From Bacillus sp. EB106-08-02-XG196 (GTDB lineage Bacteria > Bacillota > Bacilli > Bacillales > Cytobacillaceae), in contig NZ_JABWSY010000006.1 of NCBI RefSeq assembly GCF_013396335.1, forward strand, positions 1 through 64,000: a stretch of DNA of 64,000 nt. Reading direction: 5' to 3'. The stretch's first letter is position 1. Each line of letters opens with the position of its first letter. Positions 16,769-25,776 of this stretch are shown in pieces. The position numbers and the translations under genes are program-made. The notes beneath the pieces are model-generated. The model was given only the letters and a program-made list of their open reading frames with translations. It was not told the DNA's origin and made no database searches.

Positions 16769-18346
16769 ATGGAGAGACAAAAACGATTCATAAAAAAAGG
16801 TATTTTATTAGTTTTAGTAGGATTAATGTTAATAGTAGCTCAGGCATGTTCGACAAAATCAAATTCTTCTAATGAAGCTTCAGGCAGCAAGGAAGAAACA
16901 AAAGAGGGTGGAACATTAACCGTTGTCCGACTTTCTGATGCAACCAAGCTAGACCCGCATTTTATCACAGATATTCCATCAGCAAACATTATTTACCAAA
17001 AGGTTTATCAGGGACTTGTGGCACCGGATAAGGATTTTAAAGTTCAACCACTTTTAGCAAAAGAATGGACGGTAGTAAATGATACAACTTGGGAATTTAA
17101 ATTAAGAGATGATGTAACATTCCATGATGGAACACCATTTAATGCTGAGGCAGTAAAAGCAACATTTGATCGTTTATTAGACCCAAATACTGGCTCACCG
17201 CAACGGTCGAAATTTGAAATGATTACTGAAGTTAAGGTAATAGATGAGTACACTGTACAATTACTGCTTGCCTACCCTTATGCACCACTTTTATCTATAT
17301 TGGCAAGTCAGGAAGGCAGCATCATCAGTCCAAAAGCTTTAGCTGAGAATCCTGAAAAACTAGCTGAGCATCCAGTTGGAACTGGTCCATTCGTGTTTGG
17401 AGAGTGGAAAAGTGGTCAAGAAATTTCACTAAAGAAGAATGAAAAATACTGGGGGAAGAAACCTAATATTGACGGTGTCGTATTTAAGGTCGTTCCAGAG
17501 GATGCTACACGTCTTGCAATGATCGAAACGGGTGAAGCACATATCAACGACCAAGTGCCGGTAACTGAAATTGAACGAATCGAAGCTTCCGATACAATGG
17601 GTCTCTATCGTACAGAAGGACTAGCTGTTGAATTTCTAGGATTTAACACAAAGAAAAAGCCATTTGATGATGTAAAAGTTCGTAAAGCAATCAGCCATGC
17701 GATTGAAAGAGAAGCGATTATTAAAGGTGTTTATAATAATGTAGGAACACTCGCAAATGTTGCGATGAGCCCTAAAGTATTAGGATATAGCGATAAAGTT
17801 AAGCCTTATGATTATGATTTGAATGAAGCAAAGCAATTGTTAAAAGAAGCCGGATATGAAAATGGTTTAGAAATTAAATTATTAACTAGTGACCGTAAAG
17901 AACGAATTAACATGGCAGAAGTAATCCAATCCCAATTAAAAGGGATCGGCGTAAATGTAGAAATCCAAGTAATGGAATATGGTGCTTTCATTGAAATGAT
18001 CAATAATGGTGAACATGAATTAGTAATCAATGGTTGGGGAAATGCAACTGGTGACGGAGATTATAACCAGTATAATTTATTCCACACTGCATCACAGGGT
18101 CCTGCAGGTAATCATTTCTACTATAGTAATCCAGAGGTAGATGAAAAAATCGAAGCGGCCCGTCAAGAAACAGATGAAGCTAAACGTTTAAAGCTATATG
18201 AAGAAGTTATGCAAATCGAAATGGACGACGCGGTGTATATTCCAATTCGTAATTACGAGCACTTAGCAGCTCATAGTAAAAACGTCAGCGGTTTTTGGTT
18301 AAACGCAGCAAACTACCTTATGATTGATGATGTAGTGATTAAGTAA
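16769..18346 (+). CDS. Oligopeptide-type ABC substrate-binding lipoprotein (paralog 3)
   Basis: A 525-residue SBP_bac_5 lipoprotein. Signal sequence with a lysine/arginine-rich start, hydrophobic core and lipobox AQAC near residue 27. It shares the family marks GTGPFVF and WEFKLRDDV with the proteins at 3575 and 6648 but is clearly more distant from both than they are from each other. It stands back-to-back with the dppCBDF-like operon and is therefore its most direct binding protein. ATG start with AAAGGAGTG about 8 bases upstream. Confidence 0.9.
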   Translation: MERQKRFIKKGILLVLVGLMLIVAQACSTKSNSSNEASGSKEETKEGGTLTVVRLSDATKLDPHFITDIPSANIIYQKVYQGLVAPDKDFKVQPLLAKEWTVVNDTTWEFKLRDDVTFHDGTPFNAEAVKATFDRLLDPNTGSPQRSKFEMITEVKVIDEYTVQLLLAYPYAPLLSILASQEGSIISPKALAENPEKLAEHPVGTGPFVFGEWKSGQEISLKKNEKYWGKKPNIDGVVFKVVPEDATRLAMIETGEAHINDQVPVTEIERIEASDTMGLYRTEGLAVEFLGFNTKKKPFDDVKVRKAISHAIEREAIIKGVYNNVGTLANVAMSPKVLGYSDKVKPYDYDLNEAKQLLKEAGYENGLEIKLLTSDRKERINMAEVIQSQLKGIGVNVEIQVMEYGAFIEMINNGEHELVINGWGNATGDGDYNQYNLFHTASQGPAGNHFYYSNPEVDEKIEAARQETDEAKRLKLYEEVMQIEMDDAVYIPIRNYEHLAAHSKNVSGFWLNAANYLMIDDVVIK

Positions 18347-18367
18347 TTGAGGTTCTAATATTCAATG

Positions 18368-18400
18368 GGAAAGTACTTTTTCATAAAAAAGTACTTTCCC
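18368..18400 (+). terminator. Perfect hairpin between binding protein and CodA-like genes
   Basis: GGGAAAGTAC pairs perfectly with GTACTTTCCC, the stem being extended by T/A runs towards the loop, and TATTTT follows. As no promoter is visible before the next gene, it probably attenuates but does not fully stop transcription, as the hairpin at 5140 may do. Confidence 0.6.
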
Positions 18401-18425
18401 TATTTTAACAATAGGAGGAATTGCA

Positions 18426-19664
18426 ATGACTACTTTTTGGCTGGCAAATGTCCGTTTAGAAAAGGGCTTCAAATACGATAATCAACGTATTACTGGAACC
18501 GAGACGGAAATTTGCCATTTGAAAATCGAAGATGGGAAAATTGTCGAGATCACAAATGATTACCCAAATACAGAAGAGGGACAGGTTGATGCTTGTCATC
18601 AACTCCTTCTTCCTTCGTTACGCGATATGCATATACACATTGATAAAACATACTACGGAGGGCCATGGAAGGCTTGTACTCCACTCACAAAAGGAATATT
18701 TACTAGATTAGAAGAGGAAAAAGAATTATTGCCGAAGTTGCTGCCAACTGCTCAAGAAAGAGCAGAGAAAATGATTGAAATGTATTTGAAAAATGGGCAT
18801 ACCCATATTCGTACTCATTGTAATGTAGATCCTGTAATTGGTCTTAAAAATTTAGAGGCGACAGTGAATGCTATGAAAAAATATGAGGATGTTTTAACCT
18901 ATGAAATCGTTGCCTTCCCACAGCATGGCTTATTAAAAAGTGACTCTGTCCAATTGATTCGAGATGCGATGAAAAATGGGGCTACATTAGTTGGCGGCGT
19001 TGATCCAGCAACGGTAGACCGTAATATCGAAAAATCTTTATATACGATTTTTGAAATTGCCGTTGAAAACAATAAAGGTGTTGATCTCCATTTACATGAC
19101 CCCAACACTTTAGGGGCATTTACATTTGAAAGAATGGCACAATATACGAAAGAAGCGGGGCTTAAAGGCAGAGCCACCATCAGCCATGGGATAGCATTAG
19201 GTGATTTACAAGGGGAAGCTCTATCTGAAATGGCGGCTATTTTAAAAGAACAAGAAATAGATGTCACCACTACTGTCCCAGTAAATCGTGCCACTATACC
19301 CATTCCTACTCTAGATAAGTACGATATTAAAGTTTCTGTTGGACACGATAGCATTACAGATCACTGGTCTCCGTTTGGAACAGGGAATACGATTCAAAAG
19401 CTTGGAATACTTGCAGAACGATTCCGATTGTCTGACGAATATTCCCTTTCAACAACCTTGAAATATGGAACAGGCGGTGTAACACCGCTAAATGAAAAAG
19501 GTGAGCGAGTCTGGCCAAAGGTTGGCGATGATGCAACCATGATGCTAGTTAAGGCATCCTGTTCTGCTGAAGCAGTCGCAAGGAGGGCTTCTGTAGAATC
19601 GGTATTTTTTAAAGGGAAAAAGGTAAAAGGCAAGCGAACAGAATCAAATTCGGTGCAGGTATAA
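18426..19664 (+). CDS. CodA-like amidohydrolase (paralog B)
   Basis: A 412-residue cytosine-deaminase-like amidohydrolase. Motifs in order: MHIHIDKTYYGG (strand-1 HxH), THCNVDP, FPQHGLL, DLHLHDPNTLG (with Asp in place of the CodA Glu), ISHGIALGD, and VGHDSITDHWSPFGTGN carrying the metal-site Asp. Start ATG with AGGAGG 7 bases upstream. It is followed 13 bases later by paralog C, so the two are translated from one message, and both lie behind the binding protein at 16769. Its role is probably hydrolytic deamination or ring opening of the imported compound. Confidence 0.82.
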   Translation: MTTFWLANVRLEKGFKYDNQRITGTETEICHLKIEDGKIVEITNDYPNTEEGQVDACHQLLLPSLRDMHIHIDKTYYGGPWKACTPLTKGIFTRLEEEKELLPKLLPTAQERAEKMIEMYLKNGHTHIRTHCNVDPVIGLKNLEATVNAMKKYEDVLTYEIVAFPQHGLLKSDSVQLIRDAMKNGATLVGGVDPATVDRNIEKSLYTIFEIAVENNKGVDLHLHDPNTLGAFTFERMAQYTKEAGLKGRATISHGIALGDLQGEALSEMAAILKEQEIDVTTTVPVNRATIPIPTLDKYDIKVSVGHDSITDHWSPFGTGNTIQKLGILAERFRLSDEYSLSTTLKYGTGGVTPLNEKGERVWPKVGDDATMMLVKASCSAEAVARRASVESVFFKGKKVKGKRTESNSVQV

Positions 19665-19677
19665 AGGAGGAAATAGT

Positions 19678-20898
19678 ATGACCACTCCATATTGGTTAAC
19701 AAATGTAAGATTAGAAACAGGATATATACAGGATGAAAAAGGTGCTTACGAAACAAAAACAGAACTTTTTCACTTGAAAATTGAGGATGGAAGAATTGTA
19801 GAAAAGCAAAGTAATAGCTTTATCATTCAAACAGGGGAAAATACAAAGGATGGAAAAGGATTATTAGCATTACCAACTTTCAAAGAAATGCACAATCATT
19901 TAGATAAAACTTATCTTTCGCTTGATTGGAAGGCGCCTATACCTGCTAAAAATTTAGAAGAACGGCTGCGATTAGAAGCGATGGAGCTCAAGGAATTAGC
20001 GTCAACAACAAAACAGCGTGCAAGTGCTATGATTGAATTGCTTCTTTCTCATGGCTCGACACACATTCGGTCACATGTAAATATCGATCCTTATATTGGT
20101 TTGAAGAATCTTGAGGGTGTTAAAGCTGCTCTCGAGGATTATTCAGATAAACTAACGTATGAAATCGTAGCTTTCCCACAGCATGGATTATTAAGAGAAA
20201 ATGTTATTCCATTGATGAAAGAAGCGATGAGGTCAGGCGCTAACTTGGTAGGAGGGCTAGACCCAGCAGGAATCGACCGCAACATTGAACAATCACTCTA
20301 TGAAGTAATGAATCTTGCGACCGAATTTGATGCTGATATTGATATTCATTTACATGATGGCGGCCATGTAGGCTTTTATACAGTTGATAAATTTACTGAA
20401 ATGGTTGAAGAAGCAAAATGGCACAATCGCGCAGCTGTAAGTCATGCTTTTAGCTTAGGGGAGGTGCCGGTACCTCAGCAGGAAGAAATCGCTGATAAAT
20501 TAAGTGCGCTTGGAATGTCGATTATGTCCACAATCCCAATCACAAAATCATTGCCGCCAATTGACCTTTTAGATAAAAAGGGAGTTAACGTCTATTTAGG
20601 CTGTGACGGATTCTATGATTCTTGGGGACCTTATGGAACAGGGGATGTATTAGAAAAGGTAACACGCTACGGTGAACTTTATCGAAGAAGTGATGAACGC
20701 TCATTAGCACAATCCTTAAAGTTTGCGACGGGCGGGCCAACCCCTTTAACGAATGAAGGTGAAGTAGCCTGGCCTCTTCCTGGAGATGAAGCAAGTCTAG
20801 TACTTGTCAATGCATCTTGTTCAGCGGAGGCGGTTGCAAGAACGCCGAAGCGTGAGGCAGTTATTTTTAAAGGTAAAGTAGTATCAGGACAATTATAA
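19678..20898 (+). CDS. CodA-like amidohydrolase (paralog C)
   Basis: A 406-residue paralog of the proteins at 5209 and 18426, closest to 5209 at the N terminus (PYWLTNVRLETGYI versus TYWLTNARLETGYI). It has MHNHLDKTYLS, THIRSHVN, DIHLHDGGHVG, VSHAFSLGE, and LGCDGFYDSWGPYGTGD. In the last motif the residue before the metal Asp is Cys, where paralog B has His and paralog A Asn; this position lines the CodA substrate pocket, so the three enzymes may prefer different rings. AAAGGAGG precedes the ATG. Confidence 0.82.
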   Translation: MTTPYWLTNVRLETGYIQDEKGAYETKTELFHLKIEDGRIVEKQSNSFIIQTGENTKDGKGLLALPTFKEMHNHLDKTYLSLDWKAPIPAKNLEERLRLEAMELKELASTTKQRASAMIELLLSHGSTHIRSHVNIDPYIGLKNLEGVKAALEDYSDKLTYEIVAFPQHGLLRENVIPLMKEAMRSGANLVGGLDPAGIDRNIEQSLYEVMNLATEFDADIDIHLHDGGHVGFYTVDKFTEMVEEAKWHNRAAVSHAFSLGEVPVPQQEEIADKLSALGMSIMSTIPITKSLPPIDLLDKKGVNVYLGCDGFYDSWGPYGTGDVLEKVTRYGELYRRSDERSLAQSLKFATGGPTPLTNEGEVAWPLPGDEASLVLVNASCSAEAVARTPKREAVIFKGKVVSGQL

Positions 20899-20901
20899 AT
20901 T

Positions 20902-20938
20902 AAATGCCCCGCTAGTTTAGGAATTAACGGGGCATTGT
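20902..20938 (+). terminator. Terminator of the CodA-like gene pair
   Basis: AATGCCCCG pairs with CGGGGCATT and is followed by GTTTCG. It lies between convergent genes and may also end the PucR transcript. Confidence 0.7.
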
Positions 20939-20944
20939 TTCGTC

Positions 20945-22654
20945 TTATGAATCTGTGTGAAGTTTCTTATTTAAAAGTCTAAAAATCTTTAATGCTAATT
21001 GGATTTGAAGCAGTTCCTCTGAATTCTTTAAATCAGAATTTAATATTTCTTTGATTTTCTCTATTCTATAGATGAGTGTGTTCCGGTGCAAGAACATCGC
21101 TTTTGATGTTTCGCTGATATTAAGGTTATTCTGAAAATAATTCTCTAATGTAATAATGTAGCTTGTTCCATGTAATTGATCGTTTTCATAAACTTTTCCG
21201 AGCCGCTTCATAAAAAATTCTTCTAATTCCATGTCTTTAATATTGGAATCTAAAAAGTGATAGATAGAATGATCCTCAAAGTGAGAAACTCCACCATTGT
21301 CTTCAAACTTTTGCATTAATCTTATTGATTCATTAGCTTCTGAAAAGCTTTTATGAAGAGAACGAATCGTTCCATACTGTCTGCCAATTCCGATTAAGAA
21401 GGTAGAATTGCTAATTTGCTTATTCAGGATACTGTATAGGTTATTCGTGTATTGTTTTGCTTCGTATACAGAAACTGCTGGCCGGTTTTCGTGCTGTCCA
21501 ATTAAGATGATGATTCGATTGTTTCGATGAAAGCAGGTAACTTCTCCGTCTGCTTTATTAGCGTAATCATAAATTAACTCTACACATTTTCTAGCTTTAT
21601 TCTCCAAGCTAACCCTTCTAGCCACCATATCCTCATACTGCTGAAACTCCTCTGATTCTAAATTAATCACAATACAGTAATACATATAATTTGAATGAAG
21701 TCCATGCATTTCACTTAGTGTATGGATGGTTTCGCTAGAGGTAATTTTTCCAGTTAGTAAATCATCGAAAAAGTCCTGTCTGATTTTTAATTTTACTTCC
21801 TCTATTTCCTTGGCTTTTATCCTTTCAAGTGCAATGTTTGTCGATGCCTGTTCTAAAATAATGAAGTCAAATTCAGCCAATTCTCTTACTGTTTGCCATA
21901 CAATTATATATCCATAAATAGAGTTTCCTGCTGCAACAGGCAGGATTCTGCATTTTATTTCCATGCCTTCTAAATAATAAATTCGTTTAATCGTCTTTTT
22001 AATTTCACTAACATTTTTTGGAATAGAGTCAATGAATTCTTTTGAGAATACGGGTCTATTTTTCACCAAGTCAAGACAGTATGAAAGCGGGACTTTATTA
22101 TTTACGTGTTCTGTAAAGTCAACTAGCTTCCAATCTTCATTTACAAAAATAATCGGATTATTAATGGTCTCAGATAACATTGATAATATTCTATCAATTC
22201 CGCCGCCTTCTAGTGTAATTCTAAAAAATAAGTTATGAATGTCTAGGGTTTTTCTATTTAATAAATCGTATCTACCTGATGCTTTTTCATTAATAATCGA
22301 GATGACTTTTGATAAAGTATATTCAAATGGTAACTCTAGTAAAGGTAATCCAAGTTTGTTTGCTTGGTCGATCATGTTTTGTGGGAGTTCATCAAAATAT
22401 CTTTTCATTTTGATAACTAGTCCCGCGCAGTTAATGTCTGAAAGCTCCTTAATGATTCGATTCTGTAATTCTTTATTGTCTTTAAAGATATATCCTGTAG
22501 ATAAAAGAAGTTCATTTGGTGAAAGCCAGTCGAAAGCCTCAGGATTTTCAATAATATTAACAATGGTTATCTCATTATTAATCCCTTTTTCCCCAGCTAC
22601 TATTTTTAATCCATCAATGGCTTTAATTTCAATAAGGTCCTTAACAGTCAACAA
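20945..22654 (-). CDS. PucR-family transcriptional regulator
   Basis: A 569-residue regulator. The N-terminal ~125 residues form a PucR domain (MLTVKDLIEIKAIDGLKIVAG start, ELLLSTGYIF), then a central GAF-like/GGDEF-like region, and a C-terminal PucR helix-turn-helix (FLHRNTLIYRIEKIKEIL). PucR-type proteins control purine or allantoin degradation in Bacillus. The start is TTG with AGGATG 8 bases upstream. It is divergent from the NCS2 permease at 23040, which makes that gene the most likely target; control of the adjacent amidohydrolases is also possible. Confidence 0.87.
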   Translation of the reverse strand: MLTVKDLIEIKAIDGLKIVAGEKGINNEITIVNIIENPEAFDWLSPNELLLSTGYIFKDNKELQNRIIKELSDINCAGLVIKMKRYFDELPQNMIDQANKLGLPLLELPFEYTLSKVISIINEKASGRYDLLNRKTLDIHNLFFRITLEGGGIDRILSMLSETINNPIIFVNEDWKLVDFTEHVNNKVPLSYCLDLVKNRPVFSKEFIDSIPKNVSEIKKTIKRIYYLEGMEIKCRILPVAAGNSIYGYIIVWQTVRELAEFDFIILEQASTNIALERIKAKEIEEVKLKIRQDFFDDLLTGKITSSETIHTLSEMHGLHSNYMYYCIVINLESEEFQQYEDMVARRVSLENKARKCVELIYDYANKADGEVTCFHRNNRIIILIGQHENRPAVSVYEAKQYTNNLYSILNKQISNSTFLIGIGRQYGTIRSLHKSFSEANESIRLMQKFEDNGGVSHFEDHSIYHFLDSNIKDMELEEFFMKRLGKVYENDQLHGTSYIITLENYFQNNLNISETSKAMFLHRNTLIYRIEKIKEILNSDLKNSEELLQIQLALKIFRLLNKKLHTDS

Positions 22655-23039
22655 TCTTTACACATCCTAAATTATCATTTCGTCACTATTAATTGTACAA
22701 CATGCTCAAATGAATTCAAGTCTTTTTGGTTCAGTTAAACAATGACGATTATAGGCTTTAGAATTAAAATGGTATATGTAATAAGGGATAGAAAGTTATT
22801 ATTACTTACTCCTTTGCTTAAAATGAATCTTTTTATTAAAAAGGAGGTATATTTACCCTGTAGGTATCTTCAGTCAAGTTAAATATAATTTTTTGTGCAT
22901 ATTGCATAACTTGAATGATGTTATTTTGGGCAAGATAACCATAAAATATTAGAAGTTTTTCTAAAACTTTGTTTTTTCACTACGAAATATGATCCGAACT
23001 TGGATACTTTTAGAAATTTGAAAGGTTACTAAATCCTCT
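22655..23039. other. 385-bp divergent intergenic region
   Basis: It separates the PucR regulator from the NCS2 permease. I found no purine, PreQ1 or other riboswitch core and no clean terminator. A 37-codon frame from about 22771 has no ribosome-binding site and was not accepted. The region should hold the two promoters and the PucR operator, which I cannot place exactly. Confidence 0.5.
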
Positions 23040-24323
23040 ATGAATACAGAAAACAAATACTTAAGTGGGTTTCAATGGTTTGTCTATTTGCTGGCTAATT
23101 CTATTGCACTTCCAATTGTAATTGGAAATGTATTTCAGCTTACTGCAACTGAAATATCAGCTTTAATGCAGCGAACTTTTTTTATTGTCGGGCTTAGTTC
23201 GTTTATGCAGGCGAAATTCGGCCATCGATTTCCCATTGCAGATGGGCCAGCCGGTTCTTGGGTAAGTATTTTTGTTATTTTTGCAAGTATTGGCACGCAG
23301 CAAGGAATGACCATGATCGAGACATTACAAACACTTGAGGCTGGTTTAATCGTTGCTGGATTATTATTATTTATACTAGGGATAACAAAATGGGTTAAAC
23401 ATTTATTGTTTCTCTTTACACCAATTGTAACTGGCACGTTTCTGTTTATTTTAGCCATCCAATTAAGTGGAGTCTTTATTAAAGGGATGGTGTCAATAGA
23501 TAACAGGACCGGACAGATGGATGTGGTCAGCTTTCTCCTCTCTATTTTTGTTTTTTTTATTATTATTATATTTTCTTCAAAAGCTAAAGGCTGGATAAAG
23601 AGCTATGCCATCTTATTAGGAATCTTAGCAGGGTGGATTACATTTATTGTTTTTGGAAAAGGTCATCTTAGCATTTCAATTTATACTGATTTTATTGAGC
23701 TCCCGGAAATTTTCCCATGGGGTTTTCCAAAAATAACTGGCGGTGTATTGGTTACAGCTATTTTATTCACCTTTTTGCTCATTTCTAATACATTTGCTGC
23801 CATTTCTGCTGCAGAGGAATCAATTCCAAATAATAAAGGACAATTCCATGAAAAACTTATTCGGGGAACGTGGATAGGGGGAGTTTCTCATCTTTTTTCA
23901 GCAGTATTCTCAACAATTGCTGTTGTACCATTGCCAGCTACAGCCGGTTTTGTCAGATTAACAAAACAATATCGTACTATTCCTTTTCTGTTTGCTTGTG
24001 GGATTATGGTAATCATTTCATTGTCTCCAAGTATTGTTGGCTTGTTGTCCACCTTACCTTTACCAGTAGCCAGCGCAGCACTTCTAGCCACACTAATCGA
24101 GATGCTGGGAATAGCAATTCGTTCACTGACAAAACAGCCGTTAAATGACAGGAATATTACTATTATTGGGATATCTTTACTATTTGGTATTGGAGTCATG
24201 TTTTTACCCGATGAGACCTTTAAAGGTCTTCCATATACCATTCAAAATATAGGTAAAAATGGTTTATTAGTAGGAACATTTCTAGTGCTTATTTTTGAAC
24301 AACTTTGGAAACCAAAAAATTAA
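23040..24323 (+). CDS. NCS2-family nucleobase permease
   Basis: A 427-residue membrane protein of the xanthine/uracil permease family (about 12-14 helices). Typical elements are the N-terminal WFVYLLANSIALPIVIG segment, GPAGSWVSIFVIFASIG, and the later SNTFAAISAAEES with the conserved glutamates. It resembles the YwdJ-type branch more than the classical PbuX or PyrP transporters. The start has only a weak AAAGG 14 bases upstream, so an unusual initiation is possible. Together with the divergent PucR gene it forms a small nucleobase-uptake unit at the end of the island. Confidence 0.82.
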   Translation: MNTENKYLSGFQWFVYLLANSIALPIVIGNVFQLTATEISALMQRTFFIVGLSSFMQAKFGHRFPIADGPAGSWVSIFVIFASIGTQQGMTMIETLQTLEAGLIVAGLLLFILGITKWVKHLLFLFTPIVTGTFLFILAIQLSGVFIKGMVSIDNRTGQMDVVSFLLSIFVFFIIIIFSSKAKGWIKSYAILLGILAGWITFIVFGKGHLSISIYTDFIELPEIFPWGFPKITGGVLVTAILFTFLLISNTFAAISAAEESIPNNKGQFHEKLIRGTWIGGVSHLFSAVFSTIAVVPLPATAGFVRLTKQYRTIPFLFACGIMVIISLSPSIVGLLSTLPLPVASAALLATLIEMLGIAIRSLTKQPLNDRNITIIGISLLFGIGVMFLPDETFKGLPYTIQNIGKNGLLVGTFLVLIFEQLWKPKN

Positions 24324-24351
24324 GCTGCAGAGGCAAATGTTTCTGCAGCTT
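24322..24351 (+). terminator. Terminator after NCS2 permease
   Basis: AAGCTGCAGA pairs with TCTGCAGCTT over a 10-base loop; a weak T-rich stretch follows (CACTATTTT). Confidence 0.6.
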
Positions 24352-24412
24352 CACTATTTTGAGTGCTGATAGAGAAAATAAATCACCCGATCTATTGATT
24401 TTTGAACTTACA

Positions 24413-25489
24413 TTAATAGGGTGTATAATCAACGTTTGGCGTATAGTTATTGGTTGCATTCCATAACAAGTACTCATTGATTCCCTGTGTATGTAAAGCT
24501 CGGATTTGATCTTCTACTTCTTTCTTGCCATAGACCTTATAATTACCATTTCCAAGCCAAGAAGCAGTAAAATCTTGCAGCCATGGCCGAGATATTGGGG
24601 GATTATTTAACTTCTTTAATCGTTCATTTTCAACCTTAGCATAGCCCTCAACGAGGTGATAGGGCTGTAAATCAGGCTTTTGAATACCAAATATTGCTGT
24701 CCAATGACTTGGATAAATCATCGCAGAAATAACATCAACGTTCTGAGCGATATTTGTGAAATTCTGGCCAATTCCTGCTGCTTCAGGAATGACGGTTGCA
24801 TTTCCAAAGACATCGACTGAAACCTTCACATTATAGGGCTTGAGTTTTTCTTTAGCGTATCTTACAAACTCGCTTACAGCTGCAACCCTATTTCCTTTAA
24901 ATGCCGATTTATCGTAAATAAGTTGGTTTTCTACCTTTTCAAACTTCTCAGGGAATCGTACATAATCAAATTGAATTTCTTTAAATCCAATTCTTACTGC
25001 TTCCATAGCTATCCCGATATTATAATCCCAAACTTCCTTAAGAAAGGGGTTAGTGAAGGAATCTCCCCGGGCATTTTTCCATATTCCATTAGTGGTTTTA
25101 TAAGTTAAATTTGAATTCTTATTCGCTAATACATTGTCCTTAAAGACGACAATTCTGGCGATTGGGTAGATGTTATTCTTTTTTAATGTATTCATGAGTG
25201 AAGAAGGATTTGGAATGTATGGACGTCCTATTGTGTAATAGGGTGATTTTTTTGAAGGGATGAAGGTAAGATTCCCATGATCATCTTTAATATCAATGAC
25301 CATTGCGTTTAAATCGGTGCTGTTAACGAGTGAAAGCAATTGGTTAAATATAGGTTTATTTGTATTGGGAGCATTTACATAGATACCTCTGATAGGTTCT
25401 GGAAATGGTTTAGAAGCTAGAACTATTTCATGAAATGGAGGGCTGCAGGTTAAAAGGATGACAAAAAGAGTTAACAATAATTTTCTCAT
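24413..25489 (-). CDS. Secreted glycoside-hydrolase-like protein
   Basis: A 358-residue protein with an N-terminal signal sequence (MRKLLLTLFVILLTC, cleavage near residue 25) and a TIM-barrel-like domain of the DUF4015/GHL13 type. Supporting motifs are RGIYVNAPN, AMVIDIKDDHGNLTF, IYPIARIVVFKD, IQFDYVRFPE and VSVDVFGN. The family is taken to be a carbohydrate-active barrel, with the D-Y-V-R-F-P segment near the active site. Substrate is unknown. It appears to be a single-gene unit with no partner beside it. Confidence 0.78.
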   Translation of the reverse strand: MRKLLLTLFVILLTCSPPFHEIVLASKPFPEPIRGIYVNAPNTNKPIFNQLLSLVNSTDLNAMVIDIKDDHGNLTFIPSKKSPYYTIGRPYIPNPSSLMNTLKKNNIYPIARIVVFKDNVLANKNSNLTYKTTNGIWKNARGDSFTNPFLKEVWDYNIGIAMEAVRIGFKEIQFDYVRFPEKFEKVENQLIYDKSAFKGNRVAAVSEFVRYAKEKLKPYNVKVSVDVFGNATVIPEAAGIGQNFTNIAQNVDVISAMIYPSHWTAIFGIQKPDLQPYHLVEGYAKVENERLKKLNNPPISRPWLQDFTASWLGNGNYKVYGKKEVEDQIRALHTQGINEYLLWNATNNYTPNVDYTPY

Positions 25490-25548
25490 AACATCGCTCC
25501 TTTATTATTTATTACTTAATAGGTTGTTCATTTAAGGTGATTTTTATA

Positions 25549-25578
25549 AAAAAAAGCTATCTTGTAGATCAAGATAGC
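25549..25578 (-). terminator. Minus-strand terminator downstream of the GC-rich repeat
   Basis: On the minus strand GCTATCTTG pairs with CAAGATAGC and is followed by seven Ts. It is the likely terminator of the DUF445 gene, from which it is separated by the GC-rich repeat. Confidence 0.7.
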
Positions 25579-25602
25579 CCAATTTTTATAATAAATTAGT
25601 CC

Positions 25603-25731
25603 GTTGATTTGGGCTCCGGGCGCTACGCTTTCCGCGGGCGGTCCGGGGAGCCTCCTCGGCGCTGAAGCGCCTGCGGGGTCTCCCCTGCCCCGTTCTCCCG
25701 CAGGAGTCGAGCGCCCTCCGCACAAATCAAC
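25603..25731. repeat. GC-rich imperfect-palindrome repeat element
   Basis: A 129-bp block of very high GC content inside an AT-rich genome. Its ends are inverted repeats: GTTGATTT...GGGCGCT at the left and the reverse complement of the same pattern at the right, followed inwards by CTTTCCGCGGG-like and CTGCGGG-like arms. Inner stems such as GGCGCTGAAGCGCC add to a strong hairpin. It sits between the DUF445 stop and its terminator, as expected for a non-coding mobile or REP-like repeat of Bacillaceae genomes. Only one copy is in this window. Confidence 0.65.
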
Positions 25732-25776
25732 TTATTTAAACTAATTAATATTCACCTTTTAATACAGTCTGCATTT

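Noticed and set aside
22771..22884. 37-codon frame between PucR and the NCS2 permease
   Set aside because: No Shine-Dalgarno before its ATG and no family resemblance.
22680..23039. Possible purine riboswitch before the NCS2 permease
   Set aside because: None of the conserved core elements of the purine aptamer could be found.
25528..25725. Open frame of 65 codons on the minus strand
   Set aside because: It runs through the GC-rich palindromic repeat; no ribosome site and a composition caused by the repeat.
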